A stretch of DNA of 64,000 bases from Phocoena phocoena. Lineage: Eukaryota > Chordata > Mammalia > Artiodactyla > Phocoenidae. The stretch spans positions 68,247,464-68,311,463 of the forward strand of contig NC_089224.1 of assembly GCF_963924675.1 (NCBI RefSeq). Reading direction: 5' to 3'. Below, piece after piece: positions 48,057 to 60,449 of the stretch; position 1 is the stretch's first letter; every line of letters begins with the position of its first letter. The notes under the pieces were generated by a model that saw only the letters and a list, made by a program, of their open reading frames with translations, was not told the DNA's origin and did not search any database. The translations under genes were made by a program, and so were the position numbers.

Positions 48057-48177
48057 TGAGGCTAGTATGAATAAATCCCCCATAAAGTCTTATATGATCC
48101 TTTTTGTAAACATATGTTTTATTTCACTTGGGTAAATTACTAGGCGTGAAATTGCTCCTTCTGTCTCTCTGTGTTTA

Positions 48178-48189
<12 letters not shown>

Positions 48190-48223
<34 letters not shown>
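48190..48223. repeat. (CA)n microsatellite after a (TC)n run
   Basis: About 17 CA units, preceded by CTCTCTCT. Confidence 0.97.
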
Positions 48224-48226
<3 letters not shown>

Positions 48227-48595
48227 CTCTCTCACCCCTGATGTCCTCAACTAGATTATAATCTCTTTGAGGACAAGAAGGTGTCTTATTTTTCTTTGGA
48301 CTCAAGGTGTAGCAGAGTTTCTTAAACATAGTAGATACTTGGGAAGTATTATTTGATTGAACAATTCAACTACATGAAGAAGTCACATTGCCATTCCATG
48401 TTATGATGGTGGGGACAGTAAAAGCCCCAAGGACTGAAGTGTTCTGGAGAGGTCAGTGACTGACACCGAAGAGGAATCTGTATTTCCTTCTCCCTCTCTG
48501 CATGCCCCCACGTTGTAGGCCCACTTACTGCAGCCTTCTTGAAGTACTTGTAGGTTGTCACTGCTTTTCATTTCCAGAGTGAATGAAAAATTCAG

Positions 48596-48755
48596 AGGGT
48601 AGTGACCAAGAACACTGAGGCTACTGCCTGGGCTCTAGAGCTGAAGCTGAATGATTACTTTTTTCAAGCTATTTAAATTTCCTGAGCTTGAGTTTACTCT
48701 TGTGAAGATGGGGATTACAATACTACTTCTTAAGTTTGTTGTGAGCGTTACATCA
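48596..48755 (+). mobile_element. MIR SINE
   Basis: 'cctgggctctagagctgaag', 'atttcctgagcttgagttta' and 'gaagatggggattacaatac'. Confidence 0.8.
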
Positions 48756-48759
48756 TCAT

Positions 48760-48945
48760 CACAACTAATTTTTTTGGTGCTTTCCATTATCTAGGCACTG
48801 TTTTTTCAAATATTAACTCAATCCTCACAACAGCCCTGTGGTGAAACTACTATCTCCGTTTTATGTAAGGGGAAACTGAGTCACAGAGCAGTTAAAGAAT
48901 ATCCCACTGCTGGTTTATGGTGGGGCATAAATTCAAAATCAGGCA
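48760..48945 (-). mobile_element. MIR SINE, inverted relative to its neighbour
   Basis: 'ccattatctaggcactgttt', 'attaactcaatcctcacaac' and 'ggggaaactgagtcacagag'. Confidence 0.85.
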
Positions 48946-49115
48946 GTATCGGTCAAGAATGTGTATACTCAAACCTTATAATAAACTGCCTTCCACAAAT
49001 AAGATGATGAACGTAGAATGCCATGCCCAGTGCCCAGTACATGTCCGACTTCAGTAAACATTGCCTGCTGTCACCATCATCATTAGCATCACCACCATTC
49101 CTAATTCTCATTTTT

Positions 49116-49335
49116 ATTTTTTTAATTGTTTTTTGGTTTTTTTGCGGTACACGGGCCTCTCACTGCTGTGGCCCCTGCCGTTGCGGAGCACAGGCTCCGG
49201 ACGTGCAGGCTCAGCGTCCATGGCTCACGGGCCCAGCCGCTCCGCGGCATGTGGGATCCTCCCGGACCGGGGCACGAACCCGCGTCCCCTGCACTGGCAG
49301 GTGGACTCTCAACCACTGCGCCACCAGGGAAGCCC
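49116..49335 (-). mobile_element. CHR-type SINE
   Basis: Antisense; TSD 'cctaattctcattttt' at 49100 and 'cctagttctcattttt' at 49336 (one mismatch in 16). Confidence 0.97.
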
Positions 49336-49351
49336 CCTAGTTCTCATTTTT

Positions 49352-50429
49352 TAAAAATAAAGCATTTATAGATACCCGTGGCTTTATTTGTCTTCCATTT
49401 AAGTGGTAGACATTTGAATTGGTACTATATGGGATTCTTTATTATGTCCAATTCTGAGTTCCAGTTCCTTATGTATATAAAAATGTAACTAATAATTCCT
49501 TGCGGTGATGGTGGTGGTGGTGGTGCATACTGTATTTTAACAAATATCTGCTTGGATGCAATTAGACACTTAATAGACACCAGTGAACCAGATGATTTCT
49601 TTAGAAAAGCTTTAAGTATCTATTAGCATTGGGCTGCCTCAGTTCTGTGGGCAGTGCCACTGAAAACTCTAGAAAACATCGTTCTAGGACTTGCTGTTAT
49701 AAGAGTTAATAGAAATAGGAAAATTGATGGGTGGAGCACTGGAGTGATCAGAAACATCTGGAGAATGGTTGTCATCGCATTGCATCTGTCTCTTCACTTA
49801 ACTGTTTATACCACTCACCCACTGACACTCTCATCTTCTCAGATTGCCCTTCCCTAGCCAGCCTCAGTTTGCTCTTGTTGCTTGTTTCAGAACTCAGCCC
49901 CTCCATCACATGGGACAGGACTAGATTTCTTGCAGTCAGCCAAGGTCAAGATGTCCATTGGGACTAAAATTGTGGCCATTCTGTTTCTCATCATCAGTCA
50001 TCCGTAGTGACTTGTGTGTAATTCCTCATCGTGGCTCTAGAAGCTTTGACCTCCTCTCTCATCTTTGCCCTCTGTCCTACAACCCCCAATTGTGAGAACA
50101 AAGTCATACGATTAAACTGTAGCTTCAGACATTTCTTGTGCAACGACTGCTTTGCTTCTGCTCAGTGCTGTGCTTTTCCCTCCTTTCATGATCTCTGGTA
50201 AACATTACACCAAGACATTCCAATTTAGGACTGTTATCTCTCCTAGTAGAGTTTCATTTTTATTTTCTGATCTCTAAATAATAGAATAATTTACATTCAT
50301 CTGATTGCATTGGCTCTAAACCTGGGTGGAGTAAACAATTAAATCATTGTATAGAGAAAATGTGATTTAAAGATATGGAAAATGACTAAAGATGTTATTA
50401 AATTCTTTTCTCCCTATCTTAATTTCCAG
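49352..50429. other. End of intron 2, mostly unique
   Basis: A (GGT)n stretch lies at 49505-49525. No other repeat recognised. Confidence 0.5.
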
Positions 50430-50601
50430 TGAGTTCTTCATGCCTGGGCTGGTTGATACACACATCCATGCCCCTCAGTACTCTTTTGCCGGGAGTAACG
50501 TAGACCTCCCACTTTTGGAGTGGCTGACCAAGTACACATTTCCTACAGAACACAAATTCCAGAGCATCGACTTTGCTGAGGAAGTATATACCAGAGTTGT
50601 T
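50430..50601 (+). CDS. GDA: GDA coding exon 3 with zinc-binding HxH motif
   Basis: 172 nt. The first base completes the split His codon, then reading runs EFFMPGLVDTHIHA and on through WLTKYTFP to EEVYTRVV. The DTHIHA stretch is the metal-binding His-x-His of the amidohydrolase fold (His82 and His84 in human numbering, derived from the exon lengths). The acceptor is AG at 50428-50429 behind a pyrimidine tract; the donor is GTAAGT at 50602, and the exon ends on a complete Val codon. The open frame continues about 85 nt into the intron before a stop, so the splice site and not the ORF sets the true end. Both zinc ligands and the following PQYSFAG segment are intact, which suggests a functional gene rather than a pseudogene. 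The separating introns rule out a retrocopy. Confidence 0.97.
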
Positions 50602-50937
50602 GTAAGTATCCTGCTTATGAGTATTGGTGCATTGTGTTCAGTCATCTATAGAAACATCCATTTCTTGGGGGCAGATTTAAGTTATTAAAAATAGGCAGTT
50701 AAGGCTATACTAGACTGTACAGACTTCTTCAGTTCTTTCACAGCTCAGTGAGTTTGTGACCACTTCACCTACACAGCTAGCCACTAGCAAAGAGACAGCT
50801 TGAATCTAAATCCTCAAATCCCCTGGGTTCTCATTACTCTCACTTACTTCTCGTTTTACTTTACTAAATTTGGGTTGAATGCATATGTGTGTTCCTTTAC
50901 TCTTGCCAATCCACAGTGACGTTCTAGGTACCATATG

Positions 50938-51090
50938 GAATAGCTGTGTAACCTTTGGAAAGTTCTGTGACTCATTTTCCCCATTTGTAAAAAAAAAACA
51001 GAGATAATGATAGTACCTACTTCTTAGGACTGTTATGATAATTAAGCAAGTTAGTATTTGTTACGCTCTTAAAATAGTGCCTGACGTATG
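50938..51090 (+). mobile_element. MIR fragment
   Basis: 'agctgtgtaacctttggaaa', 'cattttccccatttgtaaaa' and 'aatagtgcctgacg'. Confidence 0.8.
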
Positions 51091-51094
51091 TATT

Positions 51095-53930
51095 TGCTTT
51101 ACAGAATACCCAAGGAAATCTAAAATTAAACTTTCAAGTTACAGTGAGAAGGGTATCACATTATTTTGGTAGCTTCGAAAGGAGGAAAATAGGATGGTCC
51201 CCTGTTGCAGGGCGTGTGGGAATGTGATGAGCATTAACCCAGTAGAGGGAACTACGGAGCTAGTTCAGTCAGAGAACAGTGGCTGTGGTGTGTGCCAACT
51301 AAAGGCCCTGAAATGTCCTTCCTTCCACTCTATCAGGAAAATCAGTTCCCTTTATTCTACTCCAACCCTATGCCCAGTCCACTCAGCAGCCAGAAATAAC
51401 TTCGGCAGCTGAGAATTAAAGCTGCCAATATCCTATCTGACCACTAACTCTTGTCATCTAGCATACTTAGTCTGAACATTCCTGCATTTTTATTGGACCC
51501 ATTGATGGTTTTTCTCTTAAAGTAATGGTGTGAGGGTGATAATATTATAAGCCTTATACAGTGACCTAGCCACCCTGCCAGTTTCCCAGATCTTGCATCA
51601 TCCAAGCCTTAAAGAGTAAAAGCAAGTGCTATCATTTATATACTTGCCTTGCTTAGTTATAAATTCAGTGTAATTGTGGACTTTACATATTTAGCACGGA
51701 TCCACGTGACACCAGAAAAACTGAGAAGGACTAAGGCTGGGTTGGAAGTTGCTGGTGCATTGTGTTAATGAATTGTGTTAACCACATCAAATCTTTTTAT
51801 TCTCAAAATTTATTTATACCTTGCATTGTTCTGAAAAGCGTTAGAGATATCTTAAAATTGCATTGTATACAAGAGAAGAAAATGAGTCATGAAATCACAG
51901 CAAAGGAAAAAAAAGGAGGAGGAAAAATAAAATAAAGCCAAGAGGTAAATGTGTACCATGGGGGTCCATGCACTTGTTAGGATTTGTCACACATTTGGCT
52001 TTAACTGACTCAGAGAGGGAAATCAAAGTATTTCATGTCAGTGAGTACAAAATAGGTGAAATAGGTGTTATTCTCTACAAGTACTTTCGGTGTACACATC
52101 CTCTGTTTCTGATTATGAGCAGGCCCATAGACTTTAAGAGTTGGATGAGCTGAGAGTATAATTGACATTTGTTTAAGAAAGTTGAGATTTGTTAACTAGA
52201 ACCTGTCCCTAAGGCTGAAGACTGCCTGTGGCAATGCAAAGGGGGTGCTAAGGCAGTACCCATGAACCAAGACATTTTTTGTTTTGTTTTTTATTTTCTG
52301 CCTCAGAAGACAGTCCTGGATCTATTCTTCAAGAAATGGGCAATCCAGACCCCAGAGTTTTGCACCACAGATTTTGACAGTGATAATTTAATCTGAAAGT
52401 AATTTAAAGTATATATTAGCAAGCATCTCCTAAGATTGTTAAGAAAAAAATCCCAGTCAGTCCTGCAATATCTCCCTTTAAACATTGCAAACTGGGTGAT
52501 AGATTGAAGTTTCAAATTGGACTTTGGACTGGAATGAACCAAAAAGACTCAAAAGTTCAGGAATCTGTATATTATATAGATTATAGTCAAGGGACTGGAG
52601 AGTGAGATTCTTGGTAAATATGCCAAGACAAACTGATTGCAAATATTCTCCTAGATAATAGAATGAATATGCTTACTCAATGGGGTTGTCAAATTCAGCA
52701 GATAAATTCAACTAATTCCAAAGAGGTGTCAAGTCATTAAAGTACAGGTGAAAAGACAAGGAGTCAGGCCACTCTTTTCCCCTATTTTAGCTCATGGAAG
52801 TTGTATAACCTGTTAAGGGGCCTGTTGATACTGGGGTTGAAGCTCATTAGTAGTTGGCAATCTATTTTGAGCTCAAAAGGCTTGGTCTCAAGAATTGACA
52901 ATTCTTATCAAGAATTGAAAGCAGGGGAAAGGTTGGGAAGCACAGCCAATATTTTGATGTTATTCCTGACCGATTTCTTTATAAATTGGAAAGTCATCAT
53001 TAATGGAAAAGCCCTCTCAAAAGCTTATGAGAAACTAGGGTGGAACAGATGCCCAGAAACCCAAACATATAACATGCGAAGAAGAAAAGTAGCTGCATTT
53101 TAGACGGCTTACCTAGTAAGATTTTTCAGCCAAATTCTTTCCTTACATTTTTAACTACATAAGTCACACACATGTGGCTGAACGCAGTGGGAACCAACAG
53201 GAGTAGCTTTGGGGGTTCTTTCTTCTCTCCCTCCTTCCCTCTCTTCTTTCCTATTTTTCCCCTCCTCTATGGGCTCTCCCTGTCCTGTCCCTTAAATGTA
53301 ATTTGGGCCGATTCTTGAACTTTCTAGTCTTTCTAGTTTGTTCCAGTCCAATTTGAAACTGCAGTTTCTCATCTAGAAGCTTTTCTGTATGAAAAGCGTT
53401 TTCCCCCCTGACTCAGAGGAAGAACTTGCTGTTGGTGAATGGGTAGTACTTCCGTTGTCATTGTTGCTAATTAGCTGAAATTTTCCATTTTCATCTGTTC
53501 TTCAAGCCCATTTTAGAAAGGTGTTTAAAGTGTTGAGAATTTAGAAAATGTCAGATTATACTTCTGTTTTAATTTTGAGTTTCATTTTATTTTGCTTAGT
53601 AAATGTAACGTGTGTGGTTATTTTCCTTGGGAATTAGTTCACTGTTATTTTATGACCCAATAAAAGGTCAATTTTTATGATTATTCTACACATTTTAAAA
53701 AAGACTCTGTTTCCTCTGTCAATATGACTTTTTAAAATATCTGTTAGATTAGGTTGTTAAAAGTGTTAAACAAGTCTTGTATCGTTTTCCTCTATAGTCT
53801 CCCACATAATAAGACAAAAAACTTAAATAGTCTTCCCTTAAAGATGCAGCCCCCTCACCAGGTCCTGTGTAACATCGCGTGAGATTTTAGTTCCTGTTTT
53901 TTTTATTTTGCCATCTACATACATTTAATT
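51095..53930. other. Intron 3 stretch without recognised content
   Basis: About 2.8 kb of AT-rich DNA. Open frames up to 100 codons are not exon-like and GDA needs no exon here. Confidence 0.5.
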
Positions 53931-54352
53931 TAAAATGTTTTTTTAAGTTAATTTAATTTTATACAGCAGGTTCCTTTTTTTTTTTACATCTTTATTGGAG
54001 TATAATTGCTTTAAAATGGTGTGTTAGTTTCTGCTTTATAACAAAGTGAATCAGTTATACATATACATATGTTCCCATATCTCTTCCCTCTTGCGTCTCC
54101 CTCCCTCCCACCCTCCCTATCCCACCCCTCTAGGTGGTCACAAAGCACCAAGCTGATCTTCCTGTGCTATGCGGCTGCTTCCCACTAGCTATCTGTTTTA
54201 CGTTTGGTAGTGTATATATGTCCATGCCACTCTCTCACTTTGTCACAGCTTACCCTTCCCCCTCCCCATATCCTCAGGTCCATTCTCTAGTAGGTCTGTG
54301 TCTTTATTCCTGTCTTACCCCTAGGTTCTTCATGACATTTTTTTTTGTCTTA

Positions 54353-57300
54353 GATTCCATATATATGTGTTAGCATACGATATTTGTTTTTCTCTTTCTG
54401 ACTTACTTCACTCTGTATGACAGACTCTTGGTCCATCCACCTCACTACAAATAAGTCAATTTCATTTCTTTTTATGGCTGAGTAATATTCCATTGTATAT
54501 ATGTGCCACATCTTCTTTATCCATTCATCCGATGATGCACACTTAGGTTGTTTCCATCTCCTGGCTATTGTAAATAGGGCTGCAGTAAACATTTTGGTAC
54601 ATGACTCTATGTGAGTTATGGTTTTCTCAGGGTATATGCCCAGTAGTGGGATTGCTGGGTCATATGGTAGTTCTATTTGTAGTTTTTAAAGGAACCTCCA
54701 TACTGTTCTCCATAGTGGCTGTACCAATTCACACTCCCACCAGCACTGCAAGAGTGTTCCCTTTTCTCCACACCCTCTCCAGCATTTATTGTTTGTAGAT
54801 TTTTTGATGATGGCCATTCTGACCAGTGTAAGATGATATCTCATTGTAGTTTTGATTTGCATTTCTCTAATGATTAATGATGTTGAGCATTCTTTCATAT
54901 GTTTGTTGGAAGTCTGTATATGTTCTTTGGAGAAATGTCTATTTAGGTCTTCTGCCCATTTTTGGATTGGGTTGTTTGTTTTTTTGTTATTGAGCTGCAT
55001 GAGCTGCTTATAAATTTTGGAGATTAATCTTTTGTCAGTTGCTTCATTTGCAAATATTTTCTCCCATTCTGAGGGTTGTCTTTTGGTCTTGTTTATGGTT
55101 TCCTTTGCTGTGTAAAAGCTTTGAAGTTTCATTAGGTCCCATTTGTTTATTTTTGCTTTTATTTCCATTTCTCTAGAAGGTGGGTCAAAAAGGATCTTGC
55201 TGTGGTTTATGTCATAGAGTGTTCTGCCTATGTTTTCCTCTAAGAGTTTGATCGTTTCTGGCCTTACATTTAGGTCTTTAATCCATTTTAGGCTTTTTTC
55301 TGTGTATGATGTTAGGGAGTATTCTAATCTCATACTTTTACATGTACCTGTCCAGTTTTCCCAGCACCACTTACTGAAGAGGCTGTCCTTTCTCCACTGT
55401 ACATTCCTGCCTCCTTTATCAAAGATAAGGTGACCATATGTGCGTGGGTTTATCTCTGGGCTTTCTATCCTGTTCCATTGATCTATATTTCTGTTTTTGT
55501 GCCAGTACCATACTGTCTTGATTACTGTAGCTTTGTAGTATAGTCTGAAGTCAGGGAGCCTGCTTCCTCCAGCTCCGTTTTTCGTTCTCAAGATTGCTTT
55601 GGCTATTCGGGGTCTTTTGTGTTTCCATACAAATTGTGAAATTTTTTGTTCTAGTTCTGTGAAAAATGCCAGTGGTAGTTTGATAGGGATTGCATTGAAC
55701 CTGTAGATTGCTTTGGGTAGTAGAGTCATTTTCACAATGTTGATTCTTCCAATCCAAGAACATATTATATCTCTCCATCTATTTGTATCATCTTTAATTT
55801 CTTTCATCAGTGTCTTATAATTTTCTGCATACAGGTCTTTTGTCTCCTTAGGTGGGTTTATTCCTAGATATTTTATTCTTTTTGTTGCAATGGTAAATGG
55901 GAGTGTTTTCTTAATTTCACTTTGAGATTTTTCATCATTAGTGTATAGGAATGCCAGAGATTTCTGTGCATTAATATTGTATGCTGCTACTTTACCAGAT
56001 TCATTGATTAGCTCTAGTAGTTTTCTGGTAGCATCTTTAGGATTCTCTATGTATAGTATCATGTCATCTGCAAACAGTGACAGCTTTACTCCTTCTTTTC
56101 TGATTTGGATTCCTTTTATTTCCTTTTCTTCTCTGATTGCTGTGCCTAAAACTTCCAAAACTATGTTGAATAAAAGTGGTGAGAGTGGGAAACCTTGTCT
56201 TGTTCCTGACCTTAGTGGAAATGCTTTCAGTTTTTCACCGTTGAGGACGATGTTGGCTGTGGGTTTGTCATATATGGTCTTTATTATGTTGAGGAAAGTT
56301 CCCTCTATGCCTACTTTCTGGAGGATTTTTATCATAAATTGGTATTGAATTTTTTCGAAAGCTTTCTCTGCATCTATTGTGATGACCATATGGTTTTTCT
56401 CCTTCAATTTGTTAATATTGTGTATCACATTGACTGATTTGTATATATTGAAGAATCCTTGCATTCCTGGAATAAACCTCATTTGATCATGGTGTATGAT
56501 CCTTTTAATATGCTGTTTGATTCTGTTTGCTAGTATTTTGTTGAGGATATTTGCACCTATGTTCATCAGTGATATTGGCCTGTAGTTTTCTTTCTTTGTG
56601 GCATCCTTGTATGGTTTCGGTATCAGGGTGATGGTGGCCTCGTATAATGAGTTTGGGAGTGTTCCTCCCTCTGCTATATTTTGCAAGAGTTTGAGAAGGA
56701 TAGGTCTTAGCTCTTCTCTAAATGTTTGATACAATTCGCCTGTGAAGTTATCTGGTCCTGGGCTTTTGTTTGTTGGAAGATTTTTAATCACAGTTTCAAT
56801 TTCATTACTTTTGAATGGTCTGTTCATATTTTCTATTTCTTCCTGGTTCAGTCTTTGAAGGTTATACCTTTCTAAGAATTTGTCCATTTCTTCCAGGTTG
56901 TCCATTTTATTAGCATAGTGTTGCTTGTAGTAGTCTCTTAGGATGGTTTGTATTTCTGCAGTGTCAGTTGTTACTTCTTTTTCATTTCTAATTTTATTGA
57001 TTTGAATCCTCTCCCTCTTTTTCTTGATGTGTCTGGCTAATGGTTTATCAGTTTTGTTTATCTTCTCAAAGAACCAGCTTTTAGTTTTATTGATCTTTGC
57101 TATTGTTTTCTTTGTTTCTATTTCATTTATTTCTGCTCTGATCTTTATGATTTCTTTCCTTCTGCTAACTTTGGGTTTTGCTGGTTTTCCTTTCTCTAGT
57201 TCCTTCAGTTGTAAGTTTACATTGTTTATTTGAAATTTTTCTTGTTTCTTGAGGTAGGCTTGTATAGCTATAATCTTCCCTCTTAGAACTGCTTTTGCTG

Positions 57301-58142
57301 CATTGCATAGGTTTTGGATCGTCGTGTTTTCATTGTCATGTGTCTCTAGGTATTTTTTGATTTCCTCTTTGATTTCTTCAGTGATCTCTTCATTATTTAG
57401 TAACATATTGATTAGCTTCCATATGTTTGTGTTTTTTATGGTTTTTTCCTCGTAATTCATTTCTAGTCTCATAGAGTTGTGGTCAGAACAGATGCTTGAT
57501 ATGATTTCAATTTTCTTAAATTTACTGAGGCTTGATTTGTGACCCAAGATGTGATCTATCCTGGAGAATGTTCCATGCTCATTTGAGAAGAAAGTGTAAT
57601 CTGCTGTTTTTGGATGGAATGTCCTATAAATATCAGTTAAATCTATTTGTGTCATTTAAAGCTTCTGTTTCCTTATTTATTTTCATTTTGGATGATCTGT
57701 GCATTGGGGTGAGGTGTTAAAGTCCCCCATTATTATTGTTTTACTGTCGATTGCCTTTTATAGCTGTTAGCAGTTGCCTTATATATTGAGGTGCTCCTAT
57801 GTTGGGTACATAAATATTTATAATTGTTATATCTTCTAGGATTGATCTCTTGATCATTATGTAGTGTCCTTCCTTGTCTCTTGTAATGCTTTTATTTTAA
57901 AGTCTATTTTATCTGATATGAGTATTGCTACTCCAGCTTTGATTTCCATTTGCATGGAATATCTTTTTCCATCCCCTCACTTTCAGTCTGTATGTGTGTC
58001 TAGGTCTAAAGTGGGTCTCTTTTAGACAGCATATATATGGATCTTGTTTTTGTATCCATTCAGCAAGCCTGTGTCTTTTAGTTGGAGCATTTAATCCATT
58101 CACGTTTAAGGTAATTATCGATATGTATGTTCCTATGAGCAT
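54353..58142 (-). pseudogene. L1 ORF2 with a 989-codon open stretch
   Basis: Retrotransposon endonuclease/reverse transcriptase. The N-terminus (MLIGTYISIITLNVNGLN, then a LKETHF block with the endonuclease Glu) is in one frame to about 57909. The frame then breaks, and 57655-54686 is open for 989 codons. It begins inside the endonuclease ([13 protein letters not shown] catalytic motif at residues 57-59) and runs through the reverse transcriptase (ITIDAEKAF motif A; FADD motif C near residue 526). The C-terminal Cys-rich motif (from residue 958) reads [18 protein letters not shown], with Gln at 970 where the family has His. A frameshift at about 54686 puts the last 80 residues (54592-54350) in another frame. 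So two frame lesions and one lost zinc-knuckle ligand; not functional as it stands. Intact length is about 1,275 residues. Confidence 0.93.
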
Positions 58143-58466
58143 TTTCTTAATTGTTTTGGGTTTGTTTTTGTAGGTCATTTTTTTCTCTTGTGTTTCCCAC
58201 TTAGAGAAGTTCCTTTAGCATTTGTTGTAGAGCTGGTTTGGTGGTGCTGAATTCTCTTAGCTTTTGCTTGTCTGTAAAGCTTTTGATTTCTCCATCAAAT
58301 CTGAATGAGATCCTTGCTGCGTAGAGTAATCTTGGTTGTAGGTTCTTCCCTTTCATCACTTTATCATGCCATTCCCTTCTGGCTTGTAGAGTTTGTGGTG
58401 AGAAATCAGCTGTTAACCTTATGGGAGTTCCCTTGTATGTTATTTGTCATTTTTCCCTTGCTGCTT

Positions 58467-59093
58467 TCAATAATTTTTGTCTTTAATTTTTGCCAATTTG
58501 ATTACTATGTGTCTCAGCGTGTTTCTCCTTGGGTTTATCCTGTGTGGGACTCTCTCCACGTCCTGGACTTGGGTGGCTATTTTCTTTCCCATGTTAGGGA
58601 AGTTTTCGAATATAATCTCTTCAGATATTTTCTCAGGTCCTTTCTCTCTGTCTTCTCCTTCTGGGACCACTATAATACGAATGGTGTTGCGTTTAATGTT
58701 TTCCCAGAGGTGTCTTAGGCTGTCTTCATTTCTTTTCATTCTTTTTTCTTTATTCTCTTCTGCAGCAGTGAATTCCACCATTCTGTCTTCCAGGTCACTT
58801 ATCCGTTCTGCCTCAGTTATTCTGCTATTGATTCCTTCTACTGTAGTTTTCATTTCAGTTATTGTATTGTTCATCTCTGTTTGTTTGTTCTTTAATTCTT
58901 CTAGGTCTTTGTTAAACATTTCTTGCATCTTCTCGATCTTTGCCTCAATTCGTTTTCCGAGGTCCTGGATCATCTTCATTATCATTATTCTGAATTCTTT
59001 TTCTGGAAGGTTGCCTATCTCCACTTCATTTAGTTGTTTTTCTGGGGTTTCATCTTGTTCCTTCATCTGGTACATAGCCCTCTGCCTTTTCAT
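58467..59093 (-). pseudogene. L1 ORF1, C-terminally frameshifted (208 codons left)
   Basis: RNA-binding chaperone of L1. It starts MKRQRAMYQMKEQDETPEKQ. Residues about 40-110 form the heptad-rich coiled coil (MIQDLGKRIEAKIEKMQEMF and on); the RRM follows with NTIRIIVVPEGEDREKGPEK. A small deletion in an A-rich run at about 58470 shifts the frame before the C-terminal domain, which continues in another frame to about 58210. The family has about 340 residues. Confidence 0.9.
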
Positions 59094-59189
59094 CCTGTCT
59101 ATCTTTCTGTGGATGTGGTTTTTGTTCCACAGGCTGCAGGATTGTAGTTCTTCTTGCTTCTGCTGTCTGCCCTCTGGTGGATGTCTAAA

Positions 59190-60300
59190 ATGTTTTAAAT
59201 TTGGATCCTCTGTCTTTGTTTTGTATGTATTTTCTTAAACGATGATAATCTTTTCCAATAAGGTGGGTGACAAACAATCCAAATCCTTGAACTACCAAAA
59301 ATGGTGTTACTTTTTTCTGACTCTTGAATGATGCACCACAGCTACGGAGAGAATTCTCTTTAAAATGATTTTCCCACCAGCATCCAGTGTGCTGATGTCA
59401 ATCTGATTGTCATTCCCTTCTAGCTAATTTGCTGGCCTTCAGGATTTTCTTCATTCTTGAGGTTCTGAAATTTCACTTATAGATATGTTTTTGTTTTTGT
59501 TTTTTTCAGTCCATTTTCTTTAATATAGTATTACTTCTGTTCTGGGAAATGAATTTCCTTCTCTCTCTTTCTTGTGCATGCACGCTCATTTATTTTCTCT
59601 GCCACCCCCCCAGCCCATTTCCCTTGCTCTTAGTATATTCTTCCCTCCAATCTGTTCTTTCTTTCAGCAACTCTTCTTAGAAAAATAGTGAAACTTCTGT
59701 GTATACTTTTACGCTACATTCTCAGAGAATGCCAGTGGCTCAAATTGGCAAGTTATTAAATTCACTCTCACTGTTACAGTAGCCTGTTCCTCTGTCAAGG
59801 ATACAATGTCCTATTCTATGCACGTAACAATGCTTATTTTAGAACATTTTATGCTTCTTGTTGCTTTAGTAAGTCTGACTCCTCATGTGTTCATTCAACA
59901 ATATTTACTAGGCACACACGAAGATCCAGGCACTTTTCTGGTTGCTGGAGATTGAATTTGATGCCTCTGTCATGGTGTTAACTTTTCTCTTGGGTGTGTG
60001 ATTATGGTAGCAAGCTAGCGCATCCTTTTCTATAGGTGACAGGCTATATAAACATCCTTTACCTGCAGCCAGAAATATATTTTTTTCATGTGCAAAGTGT
60101 CTTAAAGTTTGAAAAGACTGACATTAAAATCCAGTTTTCCTAATTCTCTTGCCCTTCATTACTAACTGACATCACTGGTCTCTCTTTTTTGTTGTTGTTT
60201 TTTTAACAGTTGGCTGAAGCTGAATAGAGGCTGCTGGGATATGGCATGTTCTTCCCTATTACTTTAAGTCCAAATTATTTTCCTCCTGTAGACGTTTACG
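59190..60300. other. Intron 3 stretch, weak old LINE similarity
   Basis: 59360-59480 ('ctgatgtcaatctgattgtc', 'caggattttcttcattcttg') resembles an antisense old L1/HAL1 but is short. Otherwise unrecognised. Confidence 0.35.
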
Positions 60301-60309
60301 TTTCTAATC

Positions 60310-60435
60310 CAGCCCCATTCTAGTCAAGAGTCCTCTTATTTCACAAATGAGGAAACTGATGTTGAGAATGTAAAGCAACTTTCTCAAGGTCACACAGGTC
60401 ATAATATGCAAGAAGCAAGAACTCCAGTGCAGTTT
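60310..60435 (-). mobile_element. MIR fragment
   Basis: 'ttcacaaatgaggaaactga', 'ctcaaggtcacacaggtcat'. Confidence 0.65.
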
Positions 60436-60449
60436 TTCCTCTGCACTTT

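Larger units (their letters stand above)
46795..48165 (-). mobile_element. Old L1 3' region carrying a SINE and a younger L1
   Basis: Antisense old L1: 'ataaattttggcaaatatat', 'gtccagccccttatcagcag', 'tttttgagattcactcatat', then, beyond the young L1, 'gaggctagtatgaataaat', 'acatatgttttatttcactt' and 'ttactaggcgtgaaattgct'. Confidence 0.8.
43073..50429 (+). other. GDA: GDA intron 2
   Basis: 7,357 bp between GTAAGT at 43073 and the pyrimidine tract plus CAG at 50429. It interrupts a His codon after its second base. It holds an L2 fragment, a nest of old L1, CHR SINE and young L1 at 46.8-48.2 kb, a (CA)n tract, a pair of oppositely oriented MIRs and another CHR SINE. Confidence 0.93.
53975..59184 (-). 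mobile_element. Nearly complete L1, 5'-truncated in the 5' UTR
   Basis: Antisense L1 of about 5.2 kb: T-run and 3' UTR at left, ORF2 at 54353-58142, ORF1 starting at 59093, and about 90 bp of 5' UTR ('gggcagacagcagaagcaag' on the minus strand). No nested SINE. A possible TSD 'taaaatgtttt' occurs at 53931 and 59186, but 33 bp of unexplained sequence would then lie between the left copy and the T-run. Antisense to GDA. Confidence 0.93.

Noticed and set aside
35862..48223. CRISPR-like or satellite arrays at the (CA)n and (AT)n tracts
   Set aside because: They are plain dinucleotide microsatellites without spacers.
50430..50601. Pro after HIHA as an unusual change next to the zinc site
   Set aside because: I recall the same residue in rodent GDA, so it is normal variation rather than a lineage-specific oddity.
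51095..53930. Extra coding exons in intron 3
   Set aside because: The GDA peptide is continuous across the intron and no open frame has good flanking splice sites.
58477..59238. 253-codon + strand ORF
   Set aside because: It is the antisense of L1 ORF1; low codon constraint and no start context or splice pattern.
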